Source of the DNA: Pseudomonas sp. S37
Lineage (GTDB): Bacteria; Pseudomonadota; Gammaproteobacteria; Pseudomonadales; Pseudomonadaceae
Direction: 5' to 3'
Length of the DNA: 64,000 nt
Assembly (NCBI RefSeq): GCF_016658545.1
Contig: NZ_JACVZC010000009.1
Coordinates: 1 to 64,000 of the forward strand
Below are positions 33,420-43,795 of this stretch, piece by piece (within the stretch, counting starts at the first letter, position 1; each line of letters begins with the position of its first letter). Below the pieces are notes generated by a model. That model ran no database searches, had not been told where the DNA came from, and saw only the letters and a program-made list of their open reading frames with translations. Both the position numbers and the translations under genes were made by a program.

Positions 33420-34013
33420 TCAAACCAGCGCGGCATCTGCAGCATAGGCGTGCTTGAGCAGCTCGGTGAAGCGTTCGAAGGCGGCGACTGCACCGCGCTC
33501 GGCAGCGGCTTCCTCTTCGGCCGACAGCTCCAGGCCATCAAGGATGCGGGTGAACTGCTTCCAGCCTTCGGCACGGCCACCGGCCGGTTCGCCCAGGTGG
33601 CGGGCACCGAAGCTGTCGGACAGTTCCAGCGCCACGGCACGCTTGATCAGAAACGCAGCGCCCAGTTTGGAGCCTTCGGAGACGAAGATCCAGCCCATTG
33701 CCTCGCCCAGGCTCGGTTTGCCCAGCGCACCGGGCACGGCGGCCGGTACTTCGGTGTCGAGGTCGGCGAGGTCCAGGCGGGCTTGCTCGGCCCGGCAGCG
33801 CTCGGCCAGGTCGGGGACGATGGCGATCAGTTGCGGGTCGTTGTACAGCGCCTGCAGTTCGGACTGGAACAGGTACTGGGCGACGACGAAGCGGGCGAAG
33901 CTCTCGCGGCTGTCGAACGGCTTGTGGGATTTGACCAGGGCATCCAGCTCGGCGTGCGGGGCGTGGGTGATCTGGTTCAGGCGCTGGGAGCGCAGGGCTG
34001 GGCGGTCGGTCAT
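33420..34013 (-). CDS. Haem oxygenase (HemO/PigA type)
   Basis: 197 residues from ATG 34013; upstream in-frame codons run into the REP repeat. The proximal haem ligand is His20 in QITHAPHAELDALV, and the flexible distal helix is GWIFVSEGSKLGAAFLIKRA. The sequence ARFVVAQYLFQSELQALY matches the PigA/HemO group from P. aeruginosa. It opens haem to biliverdin, CO and iron, the step after uptake by the haem receptor encoded next to it. Confidence 0.9.
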   Translation of the reverse strand: MTDRPALRSQRLNQITHAPHAELDALVKSHKPFDSRESFARFVVAQYLFQSELQALYNDPQLIAIVPDLAERCRAEQARLDLADLDTEVPAAVPGALGKPSLGEAMGWIFVSEGSKLGAAFLIKRAVALELSDSFGARHLGEPAGGRAEGWKQFTRILDGLELSAEEEAAAERGAVAAFERFTELLKHAYAADAALV

Positions 34014-34101
34014 GGGGCAGTCCTTGGAAAAAGGGGCGTCTAGATACAAGACGAAACAGCGGGGGCGGGACAGTAAAAAAAGCCGGTATTTGTGTTTGCG
34101 G

Positions 34102-34204
34102 TGCCGGCCCTTTCGCGGGTGAACCCGCTCCCACAAGGATTACGCAGACTTATGGCCTGTGATTTCTCTGTGGGAGCGGGTTTACCCGCGAAGAGGCCGG
34201 TACA
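34102..34204. repeat. REP pair between haem receptor and haem oxygenase genes
   Basis: Inverted copies of CGCGGGTGAACCCGCTCCCAC and GTGGGAGCGGGTTTACCCGCG, with GTGCCGGCCC and GAGGCCGGTAC ends outward. Confidence 0.85.
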
Positions 34205-34215
34205 GGCGAACGGGA

Positions 34216-36804
34216 TCAGATATCCCAAACCACATTGATACCGAAGTTGCGCCCCGGCATGCTCAGGCGGTCGATGTTGGCGGGCTGGGTCACAGCCGCT
34301 TCACCCTGGCCGTCGTAGCTGCGTACCGAGTCCCACTGCCAGTACTTCTTGTCGGTGAGGTTGTACAGCCCTGCGTTGATGGTGACGTCGTCGGTAACCT
34401 TGTAGAAGCCGGTCAGGTCCAGCACGCCGTAGCCTGGGGTGCGGAACTTCGAAGTGGAGCCGTCGGGCGAATAGAAGGTGCTGTCGTCGACACGGGTCTT
34501 GCGCTTGACCAGCGTCCAGCTCAGCAGGCCGCCGTAGTTCTGCTGCTCGTAGCCCAGGCCAAACACACCCTTGAGCGGGTTGACGGTGTTCAGTGGCTCG
34601 CCGGTATCGTCGTTGCGGCCATAGGTGTAGGCAATCGAACCCTGGGTATACAGGCCCTGCGGCGCACCGAAGTGGTCCAGGTTCAGGCGGCCTTTGACCT
34701 CGGCGCCCTTGATGGTGGCGTGCTTGATGTTGTTGGCCTGGAAGGTCTGTTCCAGGTTGGCACCTTGCACGGCGTCTTCGTCGATGAAGTCGCGGTACTT
34801 GTTGTAGAACACCGCCACGTCGAAGTTGCCGGCGTCGAAGTTGCCGCGCAGGCCGGTTTCGTAGCTTTTGCTCTTCTCCGGCTCAAGGTTCGGGTTGCCT
34901 TCCACGCGGTAGCCTTGCTCGATGTTCTCGAAGCGGCCGTACATGGCCTTGGCGGTCGGGGTGCGGAAACCTTCGGCGTATTGGCCGTACCAAGTGTAGT
35001 TGTCATTGAAGGCATAGGTCAGGCCGAACTTGGGCGAAACGCGGTGCCATTTCTTGTCCGAGTCGTCCTGCGAGGTTGGCGCCGTACCGGTGGATGCCAG
35101 GCCACGCAGGAATTCTTCGGTGAACTTCGGTTCCATGCGCGTGTAGTCGTAGCGTGCGCCTGGCATGAAGGTCCAGTTGTTCCAGCGGATTTCATCCTGC
35201 ACGAACAGGCTGTAGGTATTCACGGTCGGGTCCGGGAAGTCGCTGACCAGGGCCTGGCCGTCAGCCGGGCGCTCGGCACCGGCGGCAGAGCAACCGGAGC
35301 CCACGGCCAGGCAGGTGCCGGTACCGCTGCGCGATCCGGTGACCTTCTCGTGCTTGAGCGTGGTGCCGTAGGTCAGCAAGTGGTCGGTGGCGCCGATGCT
35401 GAAGGCCTTGTCCAGCTGGGCGTCGAATACCCACTGGCGGTCCTTGTAGGTGGTGTCGCGGGTACGCAGAACCTGGCGGCCAGGCGGCGCGTAGACTTCC
35501 TCTGTGTGCTGGTCGGTCTTGGCGATCTGGTAGTTCAGGCTCCACTTCACATGGTCGGCGACCAGCGAATCGAGGCCGAACTCATGGTTGATGCCGTAAC
35601 GCTCGCGGGTGATGGTGTCGTTACCGGTACGTGCCTTGTAGTAACCCATGCCACCAAAGCCTGGAATGAACGGCCCGCCCACTGCGCTGAGGATGTTCTG
35701 GTCGCGGTCGTCCTTGTAGCGCTCGTAGGTGAAGCCCAGGCGCGCGTCGTCGGCGTAGTTCCAGCCCAGCTTGGCCAGCACGTTGGTGGTGCGTGCGTCC
35801 ATCGGGTTGGCTTCGGTACGCGACAGGCCATCGCCACTGTGGTGGCCGTGGGTTTCGGTTTCGTGGCCATTACGCTGGCTCAGGTGCAGCAGGCCATCGA
35901 AGTCACCCTCGCGACCGGCGACGGTGGCCGAGGTCAGCCAGCTTTCGTCAGCCGAACTGTAGCCGGTCTTCAGGCGTGCACCGACGTCCTTGCCCGGCTT
36001 GATGATGTCGTCCGGGTCGAGGGTGAAGTAGCTCACCGCGCCGCCGATGGCGTTGCTACCGTACAGCACCGAGGCCGGGCCGCGCAGGATTTCCACGCGC
36101 TTGACGATTTCCGGGTCGACATAGTTGCGCTGGGTTTGCGCGTAAGGGCCGTAGAAGAAGCTGTCGGGGATCGACACGCCATCGACCTGGGTGAGGATCC
36201 GCTCGCCGTCGATACCGCGGATGTTGTAGCCGTTCAGGCCGCTGCGCTGGCCGGTGCCGGATACCGACACGCCTGGCTCGTAGCGCACCAGGTCCTGGAT
36301 ATTGTTGACGTTCTGCCGGTCCAGTTGCTCGCGGGTCTGCACGCTGACGGTGCTGGGTACCTGGCTGACGTCCTGGGCGCTACGGGTGGCGCTGACGGTT
36401 ACCTGTTGCAGGGCGATCACGTTGCTGCCGGTCTGGCGCTCGAGGACCACATTGCCGTTGCTGATCTTGCGAAAGCTCAGGCCAGTGCCGTGCAGCAGGC
36501 GCTTGAGTGCGGCATCTGGCGGCAGCGAGCCCTGTACCCCTGGCGACGCCACGCCGTCGGCCAGTTCGGCACTGAAGCCGACCTGCCAGCCGGTGACCTG
36601 GCTGAAGGCGTTGATTGCCGATACCAGCGGCTGCTGGCCGATGCTGAAGCGGTAATCGCCCATGCGTGGGCTGCTGGCCTGGGCCGGTTCGGCGGCCAGC
36701 GCCGGCAGGCTGCAGGCACCGCTGGCCAGTAGGGCCAAGGTCAGTAGGGACAGTTGCCCTGTACGGCGGGGTAGGGTGGACGAGCGGGTAGGACCTGTGG
36801 ACAT
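34216..36804 (-). CDS. TonB-dependent haem receptor with N-terminal signalling domain
   Basis: 862 residues: signal peptide (cleavage near LPALAAEP), a secretin/TonB N-terminal signalling domain (about 50-130, FSIGQQPLVSAINAFSQVTGWQV), a plug (VPSTVSVQTREQL...ILRGPASVLYGSNAIGGAVSY), and a 22-strand barrel ending in an aromatic-type C-terminus (NFGINVVWDI). The FRTP and NPNL boxes flanking a His-poor loop (about 590-620) mark haem receptors such as HasR/PhuR. The signalling domain means it talks to the FecR-like anti-sigma encoded upstream. Whether it takes a haemophore is unknown. Confidence 0.9.
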   Translation of the reverse strand: MSTGPTRSSTLPRRTGQLSLLTLALLASGACSLPALAAEPAQASSPRMGDYRFSIGQQPLVSAINAFSQVTGWQVGFSAELADGVASPGVQGSLPPDAALKRLLHGTGLSFRKISNGNVVLERQTGSNVIALQQVTVSATRSAQDVSQVPSTVSVQTREQLDRQNVNNIQDLVRYEPGVSVSGTGQRSGLNGYNIRGIDGERILTQVDGVSIPDSFFYGPYAQTQRNYVDPEIVKRVEILRGPASVLYGSNAIGGAVSYFTLDPDDIIKPGKDVGARLKTGYSSADESWLTSATVAGREGDFDGLLHLSQRNGHETETHGHHSGDGLSRTEANPMDARTTNVLAKLGWNYADDARLGFTYERYKDDRDQNILSAVGGPFIPGFGGMGYYKARTGNDTITRERYGINHEFGLDSLVADHVKWSLNYQIAKTDQHTEEVYAPPGRQVLRTRDTTYKDRQWVFDAQLDKAFSIGATDHLLTYGTTLKHEKVTGSRSGTGTCLAVGSGCSAAGAERPADGQALVSDFPDPTVNTYSLFVQDEIRWNNWTFMPGARYDYTRMEPKFTEEFLRGLASTGTAPTSQDDSDKKWHRVSPKFGLTYAFNDNYTWYGQYAEGFRTPTAKAMYGRFENIEQGYRVEGNPNLEPEKSKSYETGLRGNFDAGNFDVAVFYNKYRDFIDEDAVQGANLEQTFQANNIKHATIKGAEVKGRLNLDHFGAPQGLYTQGSIAYTYGRNDDTGEPLNTVNPLKGVFGLGYEQQNYGGLLSWTLVKRKTRVDDSTFYSPDGSTSKFRTPGYGVLDLTGFYKVTDDVTINAGLYNLTDKKYWQWDSVRSYDGQGEAAVTQPANIDRLSMPGRNFGINVVWDI

Positions 36805-36952
36805 CGGAAGCGCTCCCAGACGCGCGGGCTGTTATAGGTGATGGCTGTTCTCGTTTTCAAACAAGAATCAGTTGCATTGGCTATAACGAGACGGGTGGGG
36901 GGGCGTGACCGCGTAAAAATAATTTGGAAGGCGCTCACTGGCAGTCTGCGAA

Positions 36953-37041
36953 CCCTGTGGGAGCGGCTTTAGCCGCGAAGAATCCAGCGCTGTGCATGGC
37001 ACCGGCTTTGCCGGTGTTCGCGGCTAAAGCCGCTCCTACAA
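36953..37041. repeat. REP pair, GAGCGGCTTTAGCCGCGAAG variant
   Basis: Inverted units with the core GGCTTTAGCCGC rather than GGGTTTACCCGC, enclosing a GGCACCGGCTTTGCCGGTG cap. GTGGGAGC/GCTCCTAC ends face outward. Lies between the anti-sigma gene and the receptor gene. Confidence 0.85.
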
Positions 37042-37062
37042 CGATGTGTGTGGCTGATGCGG

Positions 37063-38025
37063 TCAGTTCAGGATCACCAGCGCCGGGTACTCATGCAGCT
37101 GGGCCGAGGTGATGTGGGCCAGCGCGCGCAGGGTTTCCAGCGGCTGGTCGAGGCGGTAGTTGCCGGTGACGGCAACGTCTTCCAGTTGCGCATTGCGGTT
37201 GATGATCCAGCCCGGGTAGTAACGCCGCACTTCGGCCAGCACCTGGCTCAACGGGCAGTTCTCGAACACCAGGCGGCCGTCGATCCAGGCCAGGTCCTTG
37301 TGCATGTCGGGCCGCTGGCGCTGGCCAAAGCCCTGCGGGCCGACGCTGATGCTGTCGCCGGCACTCAGGCGAATGCGCTGGTCGCGTGCGCCCTGCAGGT
37401 CGACATCGCCGCGCTGCACCCGCACCTGTGCTTCGCCGTCAAGGTAGCGCACGGCAAAGTCGGTGTCGCGTACCTGCGCACGCAATGGCCCCGCCTCCAC
37501 TTCCAGCGGCAACAGTGCGCCAGCGGAGACCTGGAAGTACGCCTCGCCCTGCAGCAAGCGGGCGACCTGGCGCCCGTCACGACGGTCGCTGGCAAACGCC
37601 GAGTTGGTGTTGAGCAGTACTTTTGCGCCGTCTTCCAGCTGCAGGCGCTGACGTTCGCCTACCACGGTCAGGTGGTCGGCCTGCAGGCGCGTGGGCAGGT
37701 TGCCGACGGTGAACAGCCCGACCAGCAGCACAGCTGCGGTGGCCAAAGGCTTCCAGTGGCTGCGCAGGCGCCCGCGCCACGAGCGGCGCTGCTGTTGGTG
37801 CAGCTGCGTGGCCACCTGGTGCAGCGGCGCACCGTTCCACAGCGCTTCTGCCTCGACGTAGGCCTCGGCGTTTTCCGGTGCGGCGCTCAACCACGCTTCA
37901 AACGCCTGGGTGTCTTCGGCATCGGCACATTGCAGACGTACCAGCCAGTCCAGCGCCTCGTCCATGGCACGAGCACGGGCGCTGGGCCCGGCAGGTGACG
38001 GGCGAGGGGCAGGGCGGTCGGTCAC
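37063..38025 (-). CDS. FecR-family anti-sigma / sigma regulator
   Basis: 320 residues starting at GTG 38025, with AAGGATTCACC before it. N-terminal DUF4880-type cytoplasmic region (about 25-80, EALDWLVRLQ...FEAWLSAAPENAEAY), one membrane span (about 95-110, LATAAVLLVGLFTVG) and a periplasmic FecR domain with LEDGAKVLLNTNSAFA and YFQVSAG, then DMHKDLAWIDGRLVFEN. It relays receptor occupancy to the ECF sigma factor. Gene order sigma-FecR-receptor is the standard trans-envelope signalling layout. Confidence 0.9.
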   Translation of the reverse strand: MTDRPAPRPSPAGPSARARAMDEALDWLVRLQCADAEDTQAFEAWLSAAPENAEAYVEAEALWNGAPLHQVATQLHQQQRRSWRGRLRSHWKPLATAAVLLVGLFTVGNLPTRLQADHLTVVGERQRLQLEDGAKVLLNTNSAFASDRRDGRQVARLLQGEAYFQVSAGALLPLEVEAGPLRAQVRDTDFAVRYLDGEAQVRVQRGDVDLQGARDQRIRLSAGDSISVGPQGFGQRQRPDMHKDLAWIDGRLVFENCPLSQVLAEVRRYYPGWIINRNAQLEDVAVTGNYRLDQPLETLRALAHITSAQLHEYPALVILN

Positions 38026-38113
38026 GGTGAATCCTTGGATGGTTTTTTGCGAATGATCAAGGCTCGGGCAGAGTGTGGCAAGCGCTTTGCGCTACCGCTC
38101 GCCTGTTCGCGGC

Positions 38114-38626
38114 TCACTTGAGGCGATCGGCTACACCCATGCAGATGGCCATGATCAGTTTCAGTTCCTTCTGTACCGTGCTGGCCGAAACATTCAGTTG
38201 TTCGGCAATTTCCAGGTAGGTGGCGCCATGCAGGCGGCTGAGGATGAAGATGCGCTGCTGGCGCTCGCTCAACTGGTTGAGGCTGACACTGAGGTGCCTG
38301 AGCAGCTGTTCGGCATGGGCCGCGTCCTCGCTGCTGCTGGCCGGGGCGGCGACGCTGTGCAGCACCTCGTCGGGCACGTCGTCGACCAGCATGCGCGCCT
38401 GCACACGGCGTGCGCGCAGGTGGTCGAGCGCCAGGTTGCGCGCCGTCTGGAACACGAACGGCTCGATATGCTCGATCGGCCGCTCACCCAGGGCACGGGA
38501 CACCCGCAGGTAGGTTTCCTGCAGCAGGTCCTCGGCCGTGCTGGGGTTGCCGACCATGCGCTGCAGGGTGCGCAGCAGGGTAAGGCGCTGAACGAGGAAG
38601 ACAGAGTTGAACCGGGACTGACTCAC
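38114..38626 (-). CDS. ECF sigma factor, FecI/HasI type
   Basis: 170 residues starting at GTG 38626. Region 2 (TLLRTLQRMVGNPSTAEDLLQETYLRV) and region 4 (LSERQQRIFILSRLHGATYLEIAEQLNVSASTVQKEL) are complete. FecI-type factors transcribe the adjacent receptor gene when the receptor binds its ligand. A Fur box lies about 30 bp upstream, so iron starvation should allow expression. Confidence 0.92.
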   Translation of the reverse strand: MSQSRFNSVFLVQRLTLLRTLQRMVGNPSTAEDLLQETYLRVSRALGERPIEHIEPFVFQTARNLALDHLRARRVQARMLVDDVPDEVLHSVAAPASSSEDAAHAEQLLRHLSVSLNQLSERQQRIFILSRLHGATYLEIAEQLNVSASTVQKELKLIMAICMGVADRLK

Positions 38627-38653
38627 GGGGGGACCTGGCCGACGAAAGGTTAA

Positions 38654-38668
38654 TGATAATGCTTATCA
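38654..38668. promoter_or_regulatory. Fur box
   Basis: TGATAATGCTTATCA, a near-perfect 15-bp dyad of the 7-1-7 Fur type, within TTAATGATAATGCTTATCATC. It lies 28 bp upstream of the ECF sigma start codon and would repress the haem locus under iron sufficiency. Confidence 0.85.
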
Positions 38669-38747
38669 TCTGTGCCGAAGGTCAAGTGTGGAAGTGTTAG
38701 GAAAAGGTAAAGATTGTGAGTCTGCAGGCGTATGGCGGAATATTTTT

Positions 38748-38799
38748 TGCGCCTATGAGATCGAGCGCCGCGCGGGCGGCGCTCGGTCTCACAGGCGCA
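38748..38799. repeat. Long palindrome between the sigma gene and gap
   Basis: Outer arms TGCGCCT/AGGCGCA and inner arms CGAGCGCCGC/GCGGCGCTCG with few mismatches form a 52-nt hairpin. On the minus strand it follows the gap stop after 18 nt, but is trailed by A rather than T, so it is not a standard terminator for gap; on the plus strand it is preceded by a T run. Confidence 0.6.
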
Positions 38800-38817
38800 G
38801 ATAATGGCAAGCCGAAC

Positions 38818-39819
38818 TCACCGCGCCCGGCACAACGCCAAACAGTTATCCAGCATGCGGTTGCTGAACCCCCACTCGTTGTCATACCACGCCAGCACCT
38901 TGAGCATGCGCCCGTTGGCCCGGGTGTGGTTGGCATCGAAGATCGACGACAGCGGGTTGTGGTTGAAATCGCAGGAAACCAATGGCAAGGCGTTGTAGCC
39001 CAATACCTTGGAATGCTTGCTGGCCTCGAGGAACAGTTGGTTGACCTGCTCGGCCGTGGCCTCGCGCTTGAGGTTGACGGTCAGGTCCACCAGCGACACG
39101 TTGATCACCGGCACCCGCACTGCCATGCCGGTCAGCTTGCCGGCCAGCTCCGGCAGCACCAGGCCCACGGCCTCGGCGGCACCGGTCTTGCTCGGGATCA
39201 TCGACTGGGTCGCCGAACGCGCGCGGTACGGGTCGCCGTGGTACACGTCGGTCAGCACCTGGTCGTTGGTGTAGGCGTGAATGGTGGTCATCAGGCCCTG
39301 CTCGATACCGAACTCGCGGTGCAGCACCTGGGCGATCGGTGCCAGGCAGTTGGTGGTGCAGGAGGCGTTGGAAATGACCTGGTGGGAGGCTCGCAGGATG
39401 TCATGGTTGACCCCGTACACCACCGTGGCATCGACACCCTTGCCCGGCGCCGAGACAATTACCTTGCCCGCCCCGGCGGCCAGGTGCGCGGCAGCCTTGG
39501 CGCGCTCGGTGAACAGCCCGGTGCACTCGAACACCACGTCGATCGCTTCGGCCCTCCACGGCAGCTCGGCCGGGTTGCGAATGGCACTGACCGCGATGCG
39601 GTCACCATTGACCGTGATGCTTTCGTGGTCGGCCTCGACCGTGGCGTCGAAGGTACCGTGCACGCTGTCGTACTTGAGCAGGTGGGCATTCATGGCGCTG
39701 TCGCCCAGGTCGTTGATGGCGACGACCTGCAGGTCCTGGCGGTAGCCTTGGGTATACAGTGCGCGCAGGACGTTGCGCCCGATGCGGCCGAATCCGTTGA
39801 TGGCGATGCGTAGGGTCAT
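38818..39819 (-). CDS. gap: Glyceraldehyde-3-phosphate dehydrogenase, type I
   Basis: 333 residues. NAD-binding [10 protein letters not shown] at 7-16 and the catalytic SNASCTTNC with Cys154 are intact; HAYTNDQ follows. ATG 39819 is the usual start ([11 protein letters not shown]). It is the step below the Entner-Doudoroff split, making 1,3-bisphosphoglycerate. Divergent from edd, with a HexR-type operator upstream. This corresponds to the gap-1 copy of P. putida by context. Confidence 0.95.
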   Translation of the reverse strand: MTLRIAINGFGRIGRNVLRALYTQGYRQDLQVVAINDLGDSAMNAHLLKYDSVHGTFDATVEADHESITVNGDRIAVSAIRNPAELPWRAEAIDVVFECTGLFTERAKAAAHLAAGAGKVIVSAPGKGVDATVVYGVNHDILRASHQVISNASCTTNCLAPIAQVLHREFGIEQGLMTTIHAYTNDQVLTDVYHGDPYRARSATQSMIPSKTGAAEAVGLVLPELAGKLTGMAVRVPVINVSLVDLTVNLKREATAEQVNQLFLEASKHSKVLGYNALPLVSCDFNHNPLSSIFDANHTRANGRMLKVLAWYDNEWGFSNRMLDNCLALCRAR

Positions 39820-39880
39820 GGCAGTACCTCTGGCAGTCCGAGTGAAACCTGTGGCACAAAGGAGCTTCACTGAAACGGTT

Positions 39881-39898
39881 TTGTTGTTGGAATTACAA
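39881..39898. promoter_or_regulatory. HexR operator at gap
   Basis: TTGTTGTTGGAATTACAA: TTGT-N7-ACAA from 39884, or TTGT-N10-ACAA from 39881. HexR of P. putida recognises TTGT-N7/8-ACAA and is released by KDPG. 65-80 bp upstream of the gap ATG. Confidence 0.75.
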
Positions 39899-39945
39899 GA
39901 TTATTCACTATCAGATAGAAAACAAGCCTTTTTAGTGGCAGTATT

Positions 39946-39961
39946 TTGTTTAAATATACAA
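39946..39961. promoter_or_regulatory. HexR operator at edd
   Basis: TTGTTTAAATATACAA, a TTGT-N8-ACAA match in an AT-rich stretch, about 120-135 bp before the edd ATG. It gives the divergent gap and edd promoters one operator each. Confidence 0.75.
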
Positions 39962-40082
39962 CGAGTGGTTGGGCGATGTGCCTCCACCGATGCAGCGGGC
40001 TCCTTACCCTGAGCCTAGGCCGCAATCGTTTGGAGGGGAAATGCCCGTAAACCGCCCTTACAATTAGCCTGGAGTCCAGTAC

Positions 40083-41905
<1,823 letters not shown>

Positions 41906-41909
<4 letters not shown>

Positions 41910-42868
41910 AGGACCTGCTGGTTGGCGACATCGGCGGCACCAATGCCCGTTTTGCGTTGTGGCGTGACAACCAGCTGCATGAGGTAAAAGTCTTCGCCAC
42001 CGCGGACTACACCAGCCCCGAGCAGGCCATCGAGGCGTATCTGCATGGCCAGGGCATCGCCCGCGGCGGCCTGGCGGCGGTGTGCCTGGCGGTGGCCGGG
42101 CCGGTCGATGGCGATGAGTTTCGCTTTACCAACAATCACTGGCGCCTGAGCCGGGGTGCCTTCTGCAAGACCTTGCAGGTCGGGCGGCTGTTGCTGATCA
42201 ACGACTTCACCGCCATGGCGCTGGGCATGACCCGCCTGCGCGAGGGTGAGTTCCGCGAGGTGTGCCCCGGCCAGGCCGACCCGGCGCGGCCGGCGCTGGT
42301 GATCGGGCCAGGTACCGGGCTGGGCGTGGGCTCGCTGTTGCGCCTTGGCGAGCAGCACTGGCAGGCTTTGCCAGGGGAGGGCGGGCATGTCGACCTGCCG
42401 GTGGGCAATGCCCGCGAAGCGGCGATCCACCAGCAGATCCACGGGCAGATCGGCCATGTCAGTGCCGAGACGGTGCTCAGTGGCGGCGGCCTGGTGCGGC
42501 TGTACCAGGCGATGTGCGCGCTGGACGGCGACATACCTCGGCACACTTCCCCGGCGCAGATCACCGATGCCGCGCTGGGCGGCGAGCCGCGGGCGCTGGC
42601 GGTGGTCGAGCAGTTCTGCCGGTTTCTCGGCCGAGTCGCTGGTAACAATGTTCTCACGCTGGGCGCGCGGGGCGGGGTCTATATTGTCGGCGGCGTGATC
42701 CCGCGTTTTGCCGAACTGTTCGTGCGCAGCGGGTTCGCTGCGAGCTTTGCCGACAAGGGTTGCATGAGTGGCTATTTCGCTGGCGTGCCGGTGTGGCTGG
42801 TGACGGCAGAGTTTTCCGGGTTGCTGGGGGCCGGGGTGGCTTTGCAGCAGGCGCTGGATCACGGGTAG
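41906..42868 (+). CDS. glk: Glucokinase
   Basis: 320 residues. The bacterial glucokinase ATP-binding loop [13 protein letters not shown] lies at residues 8-20, and the [13 protein letters not shown] and [12 protein letters not shown] motifs follow, with the sugar-binding GEGGHVDL. It phosphorylates glucose brought in by the Gts transporter. Overlaps edd by 4 bp. Confidence 0.95.
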
Positions 42869-42873
42869 TTGAA

Positions 42874-43024
42874 GGGGGCCGCTGTGCGGCCCATCCGACC
42901 GGTCCGGCGCCCCGGCAAGGCCGCTCCTACAGTGGACCGCAGATCTTTCTGGCATTGCGCGGTCCCTGTAGGAGCGGCCTTGCCGGGGCGCCGGACCGGT
43001 CGGATGGGGCGCACAGCGGCCCCA
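42874..43024. repeat. REP pair with long caps between glk and gltR
   Basis: Inverted units GGCAAGGCCGCTCCTAC / GTAGGAGCGGCCTTGCC with extended mirrored flanks (CATCCGACCGGTCCGGCGCC and its complement) and GGGGCCGCTGTGCG outer caps. A perfect inverted repeat well beyond the usual REP core. Confidence 0.85.
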
Positions 43025-43069
43025 ATAACAGGCAACCAAGACCTGTAACAAACAAGAGGAAGGACCACC

Positions 43070-43795
43070 TTGAGCACTGCCGGCAAATCGATCCTGATGG
43101 TCGACGACGACCAGGAAATCCGCGAACTGCTGCAAACCTACCTGAGCCGCTCCGGCTTCCAGGTGCATGCCGAAGCCGACGGTGCAGGCTTTCGCCGCGC
43201 GCTGGAAAGCACCCCTTGCGACCTGGTCATCCTCGACGTCATGCTCCCCGACGAAGACGGTTTCAGCCTGTGCCGCTGGGTCCGCCAGCACCCGCGCCAG
43301 GCCCGTGTGCCGATCATCATGCTCACCGCCAGCTCCGACGAGGCCGACCGGGTCATCGGCCTGGAGCTGGGCGCCGACGACTACCTGGGCAAACCCTTCA
43401 GTCCGCGCGAGCTGCAAGCGCGGATCAAGGCCTTGCTGCGCCGCGCCGAGTTCGGTCAGGCGGCGCCGGGCAGTGCCGTGCTGGCCTTCGATGACTGGCG
43501 CCTGGACACGGTCAGCCACCGGCTGTTTCACCGTGATGGCGAAGAGGTGATCCTCTCTGGCGCCGATTTCGCCCTGCTCAAGCTGTTCCTCGACCACCCG
43601 CAACAGATCCTCGACCGCGACACCATCGGCAACGCCACCCGTGGCCGCGAACCGATGCCGCTGGACCGCATCGTCGACATGGCGGTCAGCCGCCTGCGCC
43701 AGCGCCTGCGTGATACCGACAAACCTCCTCGGCTCATCCGCACCGTGCGCGGCAGTGGCTACCTGCTGGCGGCACATGTCTGCTGTGCGCCCTGA
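43070..43795 (+). CDS. gltR: Response regulator GltR (OmpR family), glucose regulation
   Basis: 241 residues from TTG 43070 behind GAGGAAGGACC. Receiver domain with phospho-acceptor Asp56 (LVILDVMLPDEDGF) and conserved Lys near 106 (DDYLGKPFSPREL); OmpR-type winged helix at the C-terminus (RLRQRLRDTD...IRTVRGSGYLL). In P. putida GltR represses oprB and gts genes until GtrS senses 2-ketogluconate or 6-phosphogluconate. The kinase gene overlaps its end by 20 bp. Confidence 0.92.
   Translation: MSTAGKSILMVDDDQEIRELLQTYLSRSGFQVHAEADGAGFRRALESTPCDLVILDVMLPDEDGFSLCRWVRQHPRQARVPIIMLTASSDEADRVIGLELGADDYLGKPFSPRELQARIKALLRRAEFGQAAPGSAVLAFDDWRLDTVSHRLFHRDGEEVILSGADFALLKLFLDHPQQILDRDTIGNATRGREPMPLDRIVDMAVSRLRQRLRDTDKPPRLIRTVRGSGYLLAAHVCCAP

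Noticed and set aside
34159..36732. 857-codon frame opposite the haem receptor gene
   Set aside because: Antisense shadow of a certain TonB-receptor gene; Val/Ala/Gly-rich translation without motifs.
36840..36890. Possible second Fur box before the haem receptor gene
   Set aside because: The sequence TGATTCTTGTT there resembles part of a Fur site but matches only about half of the 19-bp consensus.
36741..36938. 65-codon frame upstream of the haem receptor
   Set aside because: Overlaps the receptor's signal peptide and the likely promoter; no ribosome site.
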